From contig CAVUCH010000024.1 in NCBI GenBank assembly GCA_963739995.1, positions 1 to 64,000 of the forward strand: a stretch of DNA of 64,000 bases. The letters run 5' to 3'. The notes beneath the pieces are model-generated. The model was not told where the DNA came from. It did not search any database and worked only from the letters and a program-made list of their open reading frames with translations. This DNA is from CAVUCH01 sp963739995 (GTDB lineage: Bacteria; Acidobacteriota; Vicinamibacteria; Vicinamibacterales; JAENWD01). Both the position numbers and the translations under genes were made by a program. Shown here piece by piece: positions 55,975 through 64,000 of this stretch (position 1 is its first letter; every line of letters begins with the position of its first letter).

Positions 55975-56307
55975 ATGAGGCCAAAGAACGACATCCTGCA
56001 AGGCACCCTGACCCTGCTCGTGTTGCGGAGTGTCGAGGCGCGGGGACCGCTGCACGGCTACGCGCTGTGCGGCCACATCCAGCGTGTCTCGGCAGAGCTG
56101 CTCCGGGTCGAGGAAGGGTCGCTCTATCCCGCCCTGCACCGCATGGAGCAGGAGGGCTGGCTCGCGGCGTCGTGGCGCCTCACCGAGAAGGGGCGCCGCG
56201 CCAAGTACTACGCCATCACACCGCGTGGACGCACGCAGCTCGCGGCCGAACGCGAGAGTTGGGAGCGGCTCACGCGCGGCGTCGGCCGCGTGCTGCGGTA
56301 CAGCTGA
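55975..56307 (+). CDS. PadR-family transcriptional regulator
   Basis: Winged-helix repressor of 110 aa (short PadR-s2 type): NDILQGTLTLLVLRSVEARGPLHGYAL (helices 1-2), then RVEEGSLYPALHRMEQEGW (recognition helix and start of wing) and GRRAKYYAITPRGR (wing). It is followed by the ADOP permease 2 bp later, the standard acidobacterial arrangement, so it probably controls that transporter in response to a ligand. Start is ATG 55975 or GTG 55972. A palindromic operator candidate overlaps the promoter. Confidence 0.93.
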   Translation: MRPKNDILQGTLTLLVLRSVEARGPLHGYALCGHIQRVSAELLRVEEGSLYPALHRMEQEGWLAASWRLTEKGRRAKYYAITPRGRTQLAAERESWERLTRGVGRVLRYS

Positions 56308-56309
56308 CC

Positions 56310-59021
56310 ATGTCGTGGCGCTCGCGCATCGCGAACGTGTTCAGGCCGAATCGTCTGGCAATCGATCTCGACGACGAGCTGGCGTTCCATCTCGCCGAGC
56401 GGATCGACGAGCTGGTGGCGGCAGGACTGTCGCCAGAGGATGCGCGGGCCGAGGCGTTGCGCCGGTTCGGCAACTACCCATTGCAGCGTGACAGGACGAG
56501 GGACATGGACGTGATCGGTTGGCTCGAGAGATTGCTGTCGGACCTGCGATATGGCGCGCGTCAGCTGCGCCTGAACCGGGGTTTTGCCACGGTGGCCATC
56601 CTGTCGCTGGCGCTCGGCATCGGCGCGAACACGGCCATCTTTCAGTTGATCAACGCGCTGAGGCTGCGGAGCCTGCCGGTCGAGCGACCCTGGGAGCTGG
56701 CGACCATCGACACGGAGCAGGGATTCTATTCCGCTGGGTGGTACACCGGGCGGCACACCGCGTTCACCTACGCGCAATTCAAAGAGTTCCAGCGCGAGCA
56801 GCGTGCGTTCAGCGGCCTGCTTGCGTTCGGGACGGCCCGATTCACTCTGAACCGCAGCGGCGAGGCGCAGCACGCGAACGGCCTGTACATCAGCGCGAAC
56901 TTTCTCGACGTGCTGGGAGTCCGTCCGACGCTCGGCGGCGGCTTCGGACCCGAAGGCGACGCTCCGGATTGCGGCCGGGCGGGGGCGCTCCTCAGCTACC
57001 CGTTCTGGCAGCGTGCCTACGGAGGCGATCCGGCCGCGGTCGGGCGCGACATCTATCTCGACGGCCGCATGTTCCCAATCGTCGGGGTCACGCCTCCGGC
57101 GTTCTTCGGGCTCGAGCCCGGGCGCCAGTTCGACGTGGCGCTGCCGATCTGCGCCGACGTGCTGCTCTCGACCGACGGCAAGGGACGTCTCGCCCGGCTC
57201 GACGCCTGGTGGCTCTCGCTCGTCGGCCGACTGCATCCGGGATGGTCCCTCGACCGCGCGTCGGCGCACCTCCGCCAGATCTCGCCAGCCGTTTTCCGTC
57301 AGACGCTGCCCACCGTGTACCGTCCGCCCGATGCCGGAAAGTACCTGAAGAACCGCGTCAAGGCGATCGACGCCAGCGCCGGTCTGTCGGCGCTGCGCGA
57401 GGAGTACGAGAATCCACTGTGGCTGTTGCTGGCGGTCACGGTGCTGGTCCTGTTGATCGCGTGCGCGAATCTCGCAAACCTGCTGCTGGCGCGCGCCAGC
57501 GCCCGCCAACGCGAGATGGCGGTTCGCCAGGCGATGGGCGCGTCGCGGCTCCGCCTCGTCGGGCAGCTCGCGTCCGAGAGTCTGCTGCTTGCGGCACTCG
57601 GCGCCGCCTTGGCCCTCGCGATCGCGCAGGCGCTCAGCCGACTGCTCGTCGCGTTCCTGACGGATCCGGACCAGCCGATCGTGTTGGCGCTGGGCATCGA
57701 CGGGCACGTGTTCTGGTTCACCACTCTGCTGGCGCTCCTGACGTGCCTGCTGTTCGGCATTGGCCCCGCGATCAAGGCGGCCAGCCAGGCGCCCGTCACG
57801 GCCATGCAGGGAGGCCGCGGGACGACTGGAACCGCGGAGCGCCATCGGTTCCGCCGCGCGCTGGTCGTGGCGCAGGTCGCGCTCTCTCTCGTCCTGCTGG
57901 TCGGCGCCTTGCTCTTCGGTCAGACGCTGCGCAACCTCCTGCGCATCGATCCCGGCATCGCGCCCGAAGGTGTCCTCGTCGCCGCTGTCGACGCGCGGCT
58001 TCCCCGACTGACTCCGGAACATCGCCGTGTCGTGTTCGATGGGATGCAGGACCGGATCGCCGCGCAACCGGGTGTGGAGAGCGTGGCGCAAGTGTTCCTC
58101 AGCCCGTTCAGCGGGGACGGTTGGAACGACACCGCCCGCGGCGAGGGCAGCGGCGCCTCCACCGGCGGCAAGCTGTCGTGGTTCAACCGCGTCGGTCCGG
58201 GGTACTTCCGAACCCTGAAGACGGCGGTTCTCGCCGGCCGTGACTTCGGCCGCGGCGACTCGGCCGGCGCGCCCCAGGTGGCCATCGTCAACGAGGAGTT
58301 CGCCCGGATCTTCTTCGGCGGGCGGAACCCCGTGGGGCGCACGTTCCGCGTCGAGGCCGGCGCCGGCAAACCGGAACCGGTGTATCAGATCGTCGGCCTC
58401 GTGAAGAACACGAAGTACAACGGGCTTCGCGAAAAGTCGCGGGCCATCGCCTTCCTGCCGGCGGCCCAGGACGAGGACTACCCGGATGGGCTCACCTTCC
58501 TCGTCCGCTCGCACGCGCCACTCAGCACGACGATGGCAGCCATCAGGCGGGTGATGAACGACCTGCAGAGCGGGATGCTCGTGGAGTTCCGGGTGCTGGA
58601 GCTCCAGGTGGCGCGATCGGTTCAGCGCGAGCGGTTGATGGCCAGCGTCTCCGGCGCGTTTGGCCTGCTCGCCACGCTGCTGTCCACGCTCGGCCTCTAC
58701 GGGGTCATGTCGTACATGGTCGCCCGTCGTCGCAACGAGATTGGCGTTCGTGTCGCCCTGGGTGCGAGCGCACGCGACGTGATCCGCCTCGTGCTCACCG
58801 AAGCGGGTCGACTGGTCGTCGTGGGCCTCGTGATCGGGGCCGCGACAGCCTTCGTTCTCGCGCGCTACGCCGAATCGCTGCTGTTCGGCCTGAAGCCCGG
58901 CGACGCGACCACTTTGGGGTTCGCGTGCCTGCTGCTATCGACGACGGCGGCCGTGGCGAGCCTGCTGCCGACCCGTCGTGCGCTGAAACTCGATCCAGCA
59001 GCCGTTCTCCGGGACGAGTAG
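56310..59021 (+). CDS. ADOP-type (acidobacterial duplicated orphan permease) ABC transporter permease
   Basis: MacB/FtsX-like permease of 903 aa with duplicated permease units. The N-terminal 80 residues form the permease prefix domain (DDELAFHLAERIDELVAAGLSPEDARAEALRRFG). Next come a first helix (FATVAILSLALGIGANTAIF), a MacB periplasmic domain (about 100-360), three helices (about 370-560), a second periplasmic domain and three C-terminal helices ending LPTRRALKLDPAAVLRDE. The TIGR03434 layout marks Acidobacteria. No ATPase gene is adjacent, as the name orphan implies. Substrate unknown. It overlaps functionally with the PadR gene 2 bp upstream. A second, fragmentary ADOP piece is at 60046. 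Confidence 0.95.
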   Translation: MSWRSRIANVFRPNRLAIDLDDELAFHLAERIDELVAAGLSPEDARAEALRRFGNYPLQRDRTRDMDVIGWLERLLSDLRYGARQLRLNRGFATVAILSLALGIGANTAIFQLINALRLRSLPVERPWELATIDTEQGFYSAGWYTGRHTAFTYAQFKEFQREQRAFSGLLAFGTARFTLNRSGEAQHANGLYISANFLDVLGVRPTLGGGFGPEGDAPDCGRAGALLSYPFWQRAYGGDPAAVGRDIYLDGRMFPIVGVTPPAFFGLEPGRQFDVALPICADVLLSTDGKGRLARLDAWWLSLVGRLHPGWSLDRASAHLRQISPAVFRQTLPTVYRPPDAGKYLKNRVKAIDASAGLSALREEYENPLWLLLAVTVLVLLIACANLANLLLARASARQREMAVRQAMGASRLRLVGQLASESLLLAALGAALALAIAQALSRLLVAFLTDPDQPIVLALGIDGHVFWFTTLLALLTCLLFGIGPAIKAASQAPVTAMQGGRGTTGTAERHRFRRALVVAQVALSLVLLVGALLFGQTLRNLLRIDPGIAPEGVLVAAVDARLPRLTPEHRRVVFDGMQDRIAAQPGVESVAQVFLSPFSGDGWNDTARGEGSGASTGGKLSWFNRVGPGYFRTLKTAVLAGRDFGRGDSAGAPQVAIVNEEFARIFFGGRNPVGRTFRVEAGAGKPEPVYQIVGLVKNTKYNGLREKSRAIAFLPAAQDEDYPDGLTFLVRSHAPLSTTMAAIRRVMNDLQSGMLVEFRVLELQVARSVQRERLMASVSGAFGLLATLLSTLGLYGVMSYMVARRRNEIGVRVALGASARDVIRLVLTEAGRLVVVGLVIGAATAFVLARYAESLLFGLKPGDATTLGFACLLLSTTAAVASLLPTRRALKLDPAAVLRDE

Positions 59022-59344
59022 CGACGGCGACCGGCAGCTGCGCGAGCGCGGGACGCGGTCGGCACGGTCGTCCTGATTCTTCGGGCACGCGTCCATCGTC
59101 ACCACGGAGCGGACGCTTGGAGCGTTGCGGGTGGCGGCGGACACGCTGGAATCTCGCGGAAGCTCTTCCGGCGTCGACGCCGAATCAACGACAGAGCTTC
59201 ACATTTCTTTCACAAACGGCTTGGCGGGCGATAGTGTGGATCCGCGTGGCGACGCCGCCGGGGGCGGCGCGGATTGCACTCGCGCGTCCGCGCGGCGGGC
59301 GTTGAGGCGTTCTCCCCCTGATCGAGCACAAGGAGCACACGAGC
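59022..59344. other. 323-bp spacer without a recognisable gene
   Basis: No open frame with family signature on either strand. GGAG lies shortly before the next ATG at 59345. No hairpin with a T tract follows the ADOP stop. Confidence 0.45.
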
Positions 59345-59821
59345 ATGAAACCAAAGAACACGATCTGCCTCTGGTTCGACAAGGACGCGCAGGAGGCGGC
59401 GCGCTTCTACGCCGCCACCTTTCCGGATAGTGAAGTGAGCGCTGTTCACAAGGCGCCCGGCGACTACCCGGGCGGCAAGGAGGGCGATGTGCTGACGGTG
59501 GAGTTCACCGTTCTGGGCGTTCCCTGTCTCGGTCTCAACGGCGGCCCGACGTTCAGGCACAGCGAGGCCTTTTCCTTCCAGATCGCGACGGACAATCAGG
59601 AAGAGACGGACCGCTACTGGAACGCGATCGTCGGCAATGGCGGCAAGGAAAGTCAGTGCGGTTGGTGCAAGGACCGCTGGGGCCTCTCCTGGCAGATCAC
59701 CCCGCGGGCGCTGACCGAGGCGCTTGCGGCTGGTGGCGGTGAGGCAAAGCGTGCCTTCGAGGCGATGATGCCGATGAACAAGATCGACATAGCTACGATC
59801 GAGGCCGCGCGGCGGGGCTGA
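59345..59821 (+). CDS. PhnB-like VOC-family protein (third in window)
   Basis: Glyoxalase-fold protein of 158 aa of the 3-demethylubiquinone-9-methyltransferase-like VOC type: LWFDKDAQEAARFYAATFPDSEV at the start, LGLNGGPTFRHSEAFSFQI in the middle and ESQCGWCKDRWGLSWQI near residue 115. ACAAGGAG precedes the ATG. The function of this VOC subgroup is unproven. It stands downstream of the ADOP gene by 323 bp and is probably independent. Confidence 0.9.
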   Translation: MKPKNTICLWFDKDAQEAARFYAATFPDSEVSAVHKAPGDYPGGKEGDVLTVEFTVLGVPCLGLNGGPTFRHSEAFSFQIATDNQEETDRYWNAIVGNGGKESQCGWCKDRWGLSWQITPRALTEALAAGGGEAKRAFEAMMPMNKIDIATIEAARRG

Positions 59822-60045
59822 CGTGGACCACGACGCGCTGCGCATCTGAGCGGCCCCGGAATCCCCCCAGCCACCTGCCGCGCGTCTTCGACCGGGTCTA
59901 AACCCATGCCTCGCGCAAGTCGTCTGGAGGCAGCGGTCTGCTCTCCGAAGGACCACGGCGCGGTGTTCGAAGTGGGGCTGCCGAGAGCTGCGCTACGCGC
60001 GATGTTGTGGCGTGTCGGCTTGAAGGTTCCGCCCCGAACTTGCTC

Positions 60046-60363
60046 TCAAACAGAATAGGGACGGGTGTGTGAGCTGGCTGCAGGCCCCGGAAGCTCACGC
60101 ACCGCCCGCTCGAGTTCGTCGAGCGTCTTCTCTCGGCTCGCACGATTGCCGACACTGCGAGCGAGCAGCGCCGCACCTGAGGCGATCATCACAGCGAGCG
60201 CCACCTGCGTGACGACCAATCCACTTTCCAACCGCCAGCCGCGTCCTTCCATTCCTCCTATCCGGGCTGCGCTCAAGACGCTGCGCAAGTCTCCTCGATA
60301 TAGCGAGACGATGGGCACGAGGATGACGAGCGACGCCGCGATTACGGCGATGGCCAGCCTCAC
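60046..60363 (-). pseudogene. Fragment of an ADOP-type permease
   Basis: A minus-strand frame of about 105 codons reads RLAIAVIAASLVILVPIVSLYRGDL, then RGWRLESGLVVTQVALAVMIASGAALLARS. This matches the middle helices of ADOP permeases, where the intact copy at 56310 has RALVVAQVALSLVLLVGALLFGQ. Both ends are missing, and the tail (SREKTLDELERAVRELPGPA) runs out at a stop. It is a truncated remnant, oriented opposite to the intact copy. Confidence 0.55.
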
Positions 60364-60461
60364 GGCTTCGCTTACAGATTGTCTCTGGCAGCGGCCTCAG
60401 CGATCGCCGCACATCAGAGCACAGGGAGCGGCCCTGCGAGGCAGCTCCCCGCACCCACGCG

Positions 60462-60941
60462 TCAGCGATGATCGATTCTCTTTTGCACGGTGCTGACCAT
60501 CGTTGTCTGCGGACTGCTGACGATCGTCCGGATTTCGTTTCCGTGATCGACAATGACCATTCGCTCCTCGATCGTGATGCCCGGTCCTGGCTGAAAGAGC
60601 GTGATCCCCGTGCAATCCGCGTTCACCTGATACGTCCCAGAGCCTGGGCGGTCGGGCACGATTCCGGTAACGGAGCCCTTGATGTTGTCGAGCTGTGTGA
60701 AAGAGCCAGCCCCGTCGTATGTGCGGACAACCACACCGATGACGGTCTGGATTCCGCCACCGAGAGCAGGCGGAACCGGATTTGTACCCTGCATCTGAAT
60801 TCCGTACGTGCCGCGGATCGAGCCCTCCGTGCAGTGAAAGCCCTTGTCCTCCTGCGCGATGGCGCTGCCGCTCGTCCCGGAGCCGCCGCCACCGACAATC
60901 AGAGCGACCAACGCAACCGCAATCAACACCTTTCGGACCAT
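60462..60941 (-). CDS. Secreted hypothetical protein
   Basis: Exported protein of 159 aa. AAGGAGG before the ATG at 60941 and the signal VLIAVALVALIVGGGGSGTSG support the start. The mature part is beta-rich with TEGSIRGTYGIQMQGTN near residue 38 and a single Cys pair (about 36 and 113). It resembles small secreted proteins common in soil bacteria that contain a repeated G-x-Y-x-h strand motif; function unknown. Next to mobile-element debris. Confidence 0.7.
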   Translation of the reverse strand: MVRKVLIAVALVALIVGGGGSGTSGSAIAQEDKGFHCTEGSIRGTYGIQMQGTNPVPPALGGGIQTVIGVVVRTYDGAGSFTQLDNIKGSVTGIVPDRPGSGTYQVNADCTGITLFQPGPGITIEERMVIVDHGNEIRTIVSSPQTTMVSTVQKRIDHR

Positions 60942-61004
60942 TGTCGCCTCCTTATTGTTCACGTCGGGCGGATATTACCTCAGCCGAAAGGCTCAAGCGA
61001 CCTG

Positions 61005-61145
61005 AATCGAGCGCGCACCGGCGCCCACATCTTGCGTCACACGTTCTGCTCGCACCTAGGTGATGCGGGGTGCAGCGATGCGGTCGGTTCAGGAACTGGT
61101 GGGTCACCGGGATCTGACCATGACCCAGCGGATGATCGCTCCCCT
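61005..61145 (+). pseudogene. Tail of a tyrosine recombinase/phage-type integrase, frameshifted and inactive
   Basis: HILRHTFCSHL (box II Arg-x-x-H-type motif) in the first frame and VQELVGHRDLTMTQRM in the next, joined by a +1 shift near 61055-61060, correspond to the C-terminal catalytic region of tyrosine recombinases. The nucleophile that should follow TQR (TQRY) reads Met, and the rest is lost. It is a remnant of an integrated element, and a clear sign of past mobile DNA here. Confidence 0.6.
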
Positions 61146-61151
61146 GCCGGT

Positions 61152-61922
61152 TCAACCGGCGATCAGCGGTGCGACGATTGCCGTCGACCGCGCCAATGCC
61201 ACGGCGTCAGGACCCGCTGGAAATCGAAGTTGCCCTGATGGATCGTTGGCCGCGCGATACACCGCCTCGGCCACGTCGGACTCCGTCGTTACCGTCGTCC
61301 CATGCGCAAACGCGGCGAGGATCGGTTTCGCAAAAGCGGCGTACACCTCGGGAAAGAGGCCCTCCATGCGCGATCCGCCATTGCTCGTGAAGCGTGTGGT
61401 CGGCCCGTAGCCGGGTTCGACAAGTTTGACCCGCACGTTGAACGCCTCGAGTTCGTGCGCAAGGGATCCGGTGAACCCTTCGATCGCCATCTTGCTCGCG
61501 GTGTATGCGGCTGCCAGCGGCATCGGCGCCAGCGTCACGCTCGATGTCACGTTCACGACAACACCGGATTTCCGCGCGCGAAGCTGCGGCAGCACCGCCT
61601 GCGTCATCGCCATCACGCCAAAGGTGTTGGTCTCGAACACCTCGCGCACCGTCGACATCGGCGTCGCCTCGAAGACACCGATGACCCCGATGCCTGCGTT
61701 GTTGACCAGTACGTCAATGGGCCCGGCCGTCTCGATCGCCGCGGCGATGCTCTGCGGCCGGGTGACGTCGAGTGCCAGAACGCGGAGGCGCTCGGATCGG
61801 GGCAGAATGTCTTCGCGCGGGGTTCGCATGGTGGCGATCACGTGCCAGCCTAGTGCGTGGAAGTGGCGAGCGGTCTCCAGGCCGTAGCCGGAGGAGCATC
61901 CGGTGATAAGCACGGTCTTCAT
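61152..61922 (-). CDS. Short-chain dehydrogenase/reductase
   Basis: Classical SDR of 256 aa. The cofactor motif is TGCSSGYG (residues 7-14), with NNAG near 83 and the catalytic Ser, Tyr and Lys in VTSSVTLAPMPLAAAYTASKMAIEG (Tyr149-like, Lys153-like). AAGGAG precedes the ATG at 61922. Substrate unknown; the sequence is close to SDRs of the NADP-dependent oxidoreductase type often regulated by an adjacent AraC. It is divergent from an AraC gene with an inverted repeat in the 120-bp spacer. Confidence 0.9.
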   Translation of the reverse strand: MKTVLITGCSSGYGLETARHFHALGWHVIATMRTPREDILPRSERLRVLALDVTRPQSIAAAIETAGPIDVLVNNAGIGVIGVFEATPMSTVREVFETNTFGVMAMTQAVLPQLRARKSGVVVNVTSSVTLAPMPLAAAYTASKMAIEGFTGSLAHELEAFNVRVKLVEPGYGPTTRFTSNGGSRMEGLFPEVYAAFAKPILAAFAHGTTVTTESDVAEAVYRAANDPSGQLRFPAGPDAVALARSTAIVAPLIAG

Positions 61923-61938
61923 GACGACTCCTTTTGCG

Positions 61939-61957
61939 GGTCCAGATTCGCTGGACC
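61939..61957. promoter_or_regulatory. Inverted repeat GGTCCA-N7-TGGACC, candidate operator
   Basis: Perfect six-base arms 17 bp upstream of the SDR start, in the SDR-AraC spacer. Possible binding site for the AraC regulator or another dimeric repressor; spacing suits one helical turn between half-sites. Confidence 0.45.
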
Positions 61958-62042
61958 ACAATCGTGTTGCCGCTTACTATGACCGCTGGAATCCGGACGT
62001 TCTACAATCCTGAGTCCGCATTTCATTGGCGATCGTCCAGAG

Positions 62043-62963
62043 ATGAACGATCCACTCTCCGAAGTCATCACGCTGCTCCAGCCGCGTGCCGTGTTTTCGA
62101 GGCGCATCAGCGGCGCCGGCCGGTGGGGTGTCCGCTATTCCGCCTTCGGTCAGCCGAGCTTCTGCGCCGTGCTGGAAGGCAGCTGCCTTCTAACGGTCGA
62201 TGGCCACCGTCCACTGACACTCGAGGCCGGCGATTTCGTGCTGCTGCCGGCGACGCCGGGCTTTTCGATGTCGGGCTTCGAGCCGGTTCGGTTGGAGCGC
62301 TTCGACCCGAACGTGACGTCAAAGGTCCTCGGTGAAGTCCGCCATGGCACGCGCGGCGGGCGGCCCGATGTGCGATTGCTCGGCGGGTGGTTCGTCTTCA
62401 ACTCGCCGGATACTGCGTTACTGGTGTCGCTGCTGCCGTCGCTCGTGCACGTGCGCGGCGTTGAGCGCCTCTCGACACTCGTGCGCCTCGTCGGCGAGGA
62501 AGCGAGCGAAGGGCGGTCGGGCCGCGACCTCGTGCTGACACGCCTGGTGGAGGTGCTGCTCATCGAAGCGCTAAGGGCGGCGCCTGGTGAGGACGCGCCT
62601 CCTGGCCTACTGCGCGGGTTGACCGATGAGCGACTCGCGCCCGCAATACGCCAGATGCACGGCCAACTCGCACGTTCGTGGACGGTCGCCTTGCTCGCGA
62701 GGACCACCGCGCTGTCAAGGTCGGCGTTCTTCGAGCGCTTCACACGCACCGTCGGCCTGCCGCCGATGGAATACCTGCTCGCCTGGCGGATGGCGGTCGC
62801 GAAGGATTTGCTGCGACGGGAGGACCTCGCGCTTGCCGAAGTGGCGGAACGCGTCGGCTATGGGTCGGCGAGTACTTTCAGCACCGCGTTCAGCCGGCAC
62901 GTGGGCCGGTCTCCGGGCCGGTACGCGCGCGAGGGTAAACAGCGTGAAACGGGGCCACGCTGA
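62043..62963 (+). CDS. AraC-family transcriptional regulator with cupin N-domain
   Basis: Activator of 306 aa. N-terminal cupin_6-like sensing domain (about 15-185; RPLTLEAGDFVLLPATPGFSM) and C-terminal double HTH (about 200-300; VALLARTTALSRSAFFERFTRTVGLPPMEYLLAWRM and LAEVAERVGYGSASTFSTAFSRHVGRSP). The architecture fits regulators of short-chain dehydrogenases or efflux. It is divergent from the SDR gene, its likely target. Inducer unknown. Confidence 0.92.
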   Translation: MNDPLSEVITLLQPRAVFSRRISGAGRWGVRYSAFGQPSFCAVLEGSCLLTVDGHRPLTLEAGDFVLLPATPGFSMSGFEPVRLERFDPNVTSKVLGEVRHGTRGGRPDVRLLGGWFVFNSPDTALLVSLLPSLVHVRGVERLSTLVRLVGEEASEGRSGRDLVLTRLVEVLLIEALRAAPGEDAPPGLLRGLTDERLAPAIRQMHGQLARSWTVALLARTTALSRSAFFERFTRTVGLPPMEYLLAWRMAVAKDLLRREDLALAEVAERVGYGSASTFSTAFSRHVGRSPGRYAREGKQRETGPR

Positions 62964-62991
62964 CTGTACCCCTTCGCCGCGCGCCCGATGA

Positions 62992-63189
62992 TCTCCGAAG
63001 CGCTCGGACTTTCGGCAACGAAATTCGAAGGCTTTACCGGCTCCGCTCGAACGCAGCGTCTATCCGACGATTGGGGCGGGCTTGCAGTTCGTGATCAAAC
63101 CCAAGGAGCGCATGAACGTGAATCTCGAGTACTCGCAGGGCATCGAAGACAACCGCGGCGTCTATCTGAAGCTTGGGTACGCGTGGTGA
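62992..63189 (+). pseudogene. C-terminal fragment of an outer-membrane beta-barrel (BamA/surface-antigen type)
   Basis: A frame open from 62992 encodes LERSVYPTIGAGLQFVIKP, ERMNVNLEYSQGIEDNRG and ends VYLKLGYAW at TGA (63187-63189). The alternating pattern with a final aromatic residue is that of Omp85-family barrel tails. No start or upstream barrel is present. It is a remnant, or a gene truncated by rearrangement. Confidence 0.5.
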
Positions 63190-63214
63190 ATCGGCCCTCG
63201 GGAAGACTGTCACT

Positions 63215-64000
63215 ATGAGAAAAGTTCTCGTCCTGGCTGTCGTCGCCGTTGCGCTGGCGGCGGGTGCATTCTTCTTCTGGAGCCGGCGGGCCCCAGCGCC
63301 GCCCCAGGCGTTGACCCTGCACGGCAATGTGGACATCAGGCAGGTGTCGCTGGCGTTCGACGGTAGCGGACGGATTGCGGAGGTTCGCGCCGAGGAAGGA
63401 GACCATGTTCGAGCCGGCGCGGTCCTGGCGACCATCGACACGCGAACGGTCGCGCTCCAGATCGACCAGGCAACCGCGCAGATCGAGGCGCAGGAACAGA
63501 ACCTCCGGCGTCTCCGGAACGGTGCACGCCCGGAGGAAATCCAGGAGGCGCGCAGCCGGCTGGCCACCGCGCAGGCGGAGGTCGCGCGCGCCACTGACGA
63601 TCTCGCACGGCTGCAAGGCATCGCGGCGAAGACGCAGGGGCGCGGCGTCAGTCGGCAGGATCTCGATCGCGCGCAAAGTGCCGTCGTGACGGCGTCGTCA
63701 CGGACGGACGAGCTCCGTGACGCGCTGCGTCTTGTGGAATCCGGTTCGCGCCCGGAGGACATCGCCGGCGCTGAAGCGCAGGTCAAAGCGTCACGGGCGC
63801 AACTCGCGTTGCTGCGCCACCAGATCGAGTTGGGCGAACTGAAAGCCCCGGTCGATGCGGTCGTGCGATCGCGTCTGCTCGAACCTGGGGACATGGCGAC
63901 TCCGCAGCGGCCCGTCTTGACACTCGCGCTGACGCAGCCGAAATGGGTGCGCGTGTATGTGGCCGAGACCGACCTTGGCAAGGTTCGGGTGGGTCTGCCG
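63215..64000 (+). CDS. YbhG-like HlyD membrane-fusion protein, 3' truncated by the window end
   Basis: Periplasmic adaptor of a tripartite efflux system, 262 codons visible and still open. It has an N-terminal signal/anchor (VLVLAVVAVALAAGAFFFW), a barrel-sandwich start LTLHGNVDIRQVSLAFDGSGRI and lipoyl-like EVRAEEGDHVRAGAVLATID. A helical hairpin follows (about 85-190; RPEEIQEARSRLATAQAEVARA, SRPEDIAGAEAQVKASRAQ), then LKAPVDAVVRSRLLEPGDMATP at the return. The sequence closely follows E. coli YbhG. An ABC or RND partner is expected just past the window. Confidence 0.9.
   Translation, partial: MRKVLVLAVVAVALAAGAFFFWSRRAPAPPQALTLHGNVDIRQVSLAFDGSGRIAEVRAEEGDHVRAGAVLATIDTRTVALQIDQATAQIEAQEQNLRRLRNGARPEEIQEARSRLATAQAEVARATDDLARLQGIAAKTQGRGVSRQDLDRAQSAVVTASSRTDELRDALRLVESGSRPEDIAGAEAQVKASRAQLALLRHQIELGELKAPVDAVVRSRLLEPGDMATPQRPVLTLALTQPKWVRVYVAETDLGKVRVGLP

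Noticed and set aside
56208..58514. 768-codon antisense frame across the ADOP gene
   Set aside because: Mirror frame of a strongly supported gene; composition is Arg/Gln/Glu-rich with no domain motif.

Overview
The window looks like high-GC chromosomal DNA from an Acidobacteriota bacterium, probably of the class Vicinamibacteria. The evidence is family level: an acidobacterial-type ADOP permease behind a PadR regulator (55975-59021), an acidobacterial-type VWFA protein (26568-27689), a TonB protein with a helix-turn-helix N-terminus, and abundant extracellular FN3/LamG/PKD/beta-propeller proteins. No rRNA, tRNA, CRISPR array, intact IS element or origin was recognised. Several otherwise intact genes carry single-base indels, most of them beside the tetranucleotide GTAC. 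This suggests a draft or long-read (metagenome) assembly with systematic errors rather than real gene decay.

Layout. 1-3917: the 3' part of a large secreted copper-radical oxidase (galactose-oxidase-like) preceded by a near-identical 1.24-kb tandem repeat encoding FN3 and LamG domains. 4191-8979: surface-sugar genes (NAD-dependent epimerase, glucose-1-phosphate cytidylyltransferase, PIG-L deacetylase, GT2 glycosyltransferase, two-domain Cys-rich protein). 9410-11977: secreted glucose/sorbosone dehydrogenase-like protein. 12832-17292: serine pathway block DUF1015-serA-serC plus an unknown gene. 17351-26450: housekeeping and small metabolic genes (pcnB, an EamA exporter, polA, GNAT, BON, ZIP). 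26568-29765: envelope genes (VWFA, a membrane protein, HTH-TonB). 29880-35336: a methyltransferase divergent from inositol-3-phosphate synthase, then acetyl-CoA synthetase and an ABC ATPase.

35444-42111: a Tat-exported TIM-barrel protein, an ECF42-type sigma factor with two DGPF/YCII proteins and a PhnB-like VOC protein, and several secreted or membrane unknowns. 42138-46301: FHA protein, Ser/Thr kinase and a PP2C phosphatase tail, a phosphosignalling module. 46690-53966: catechol-dioxygenase-like protein, methanethiol-oxidase (SELENBP1) homologue with a NicO-like membrane partner, a winged-helix/hydrolase fusion, a flavin oxidoreductase and a beta-propeller protein. 54183-59821: VOC and DUF899 genes, then the PadR-ADOP pair and another VOC gene. 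59822-64000 holds fragments (ADOP piece, integrase tail, outer-membrane barrel tail) between an SDR/AraC pair and the start of a YbhG-like membrane-fusion protein.

Two regulatory themes recur. Many genes have a clear Shine-Dalgarno sequence, but a second set has a TANNNT -10-like hexamer only 6-11 nt before the start codon, implying leaderless or very short-leader mRNAs. Three intergenic spacers hold arrays of degenerate 7-nt repeats. The most useful leads are the GTAC-linked errors, the DUF1015-serA-serC block (DUF1015 carries a ParB/SerK-like DGHHR motif), the natural Phe-to-Tyr O-helix residue in DNA polymerase I, the predicted ECF42 promoter, and the HTH-TonB fusion.
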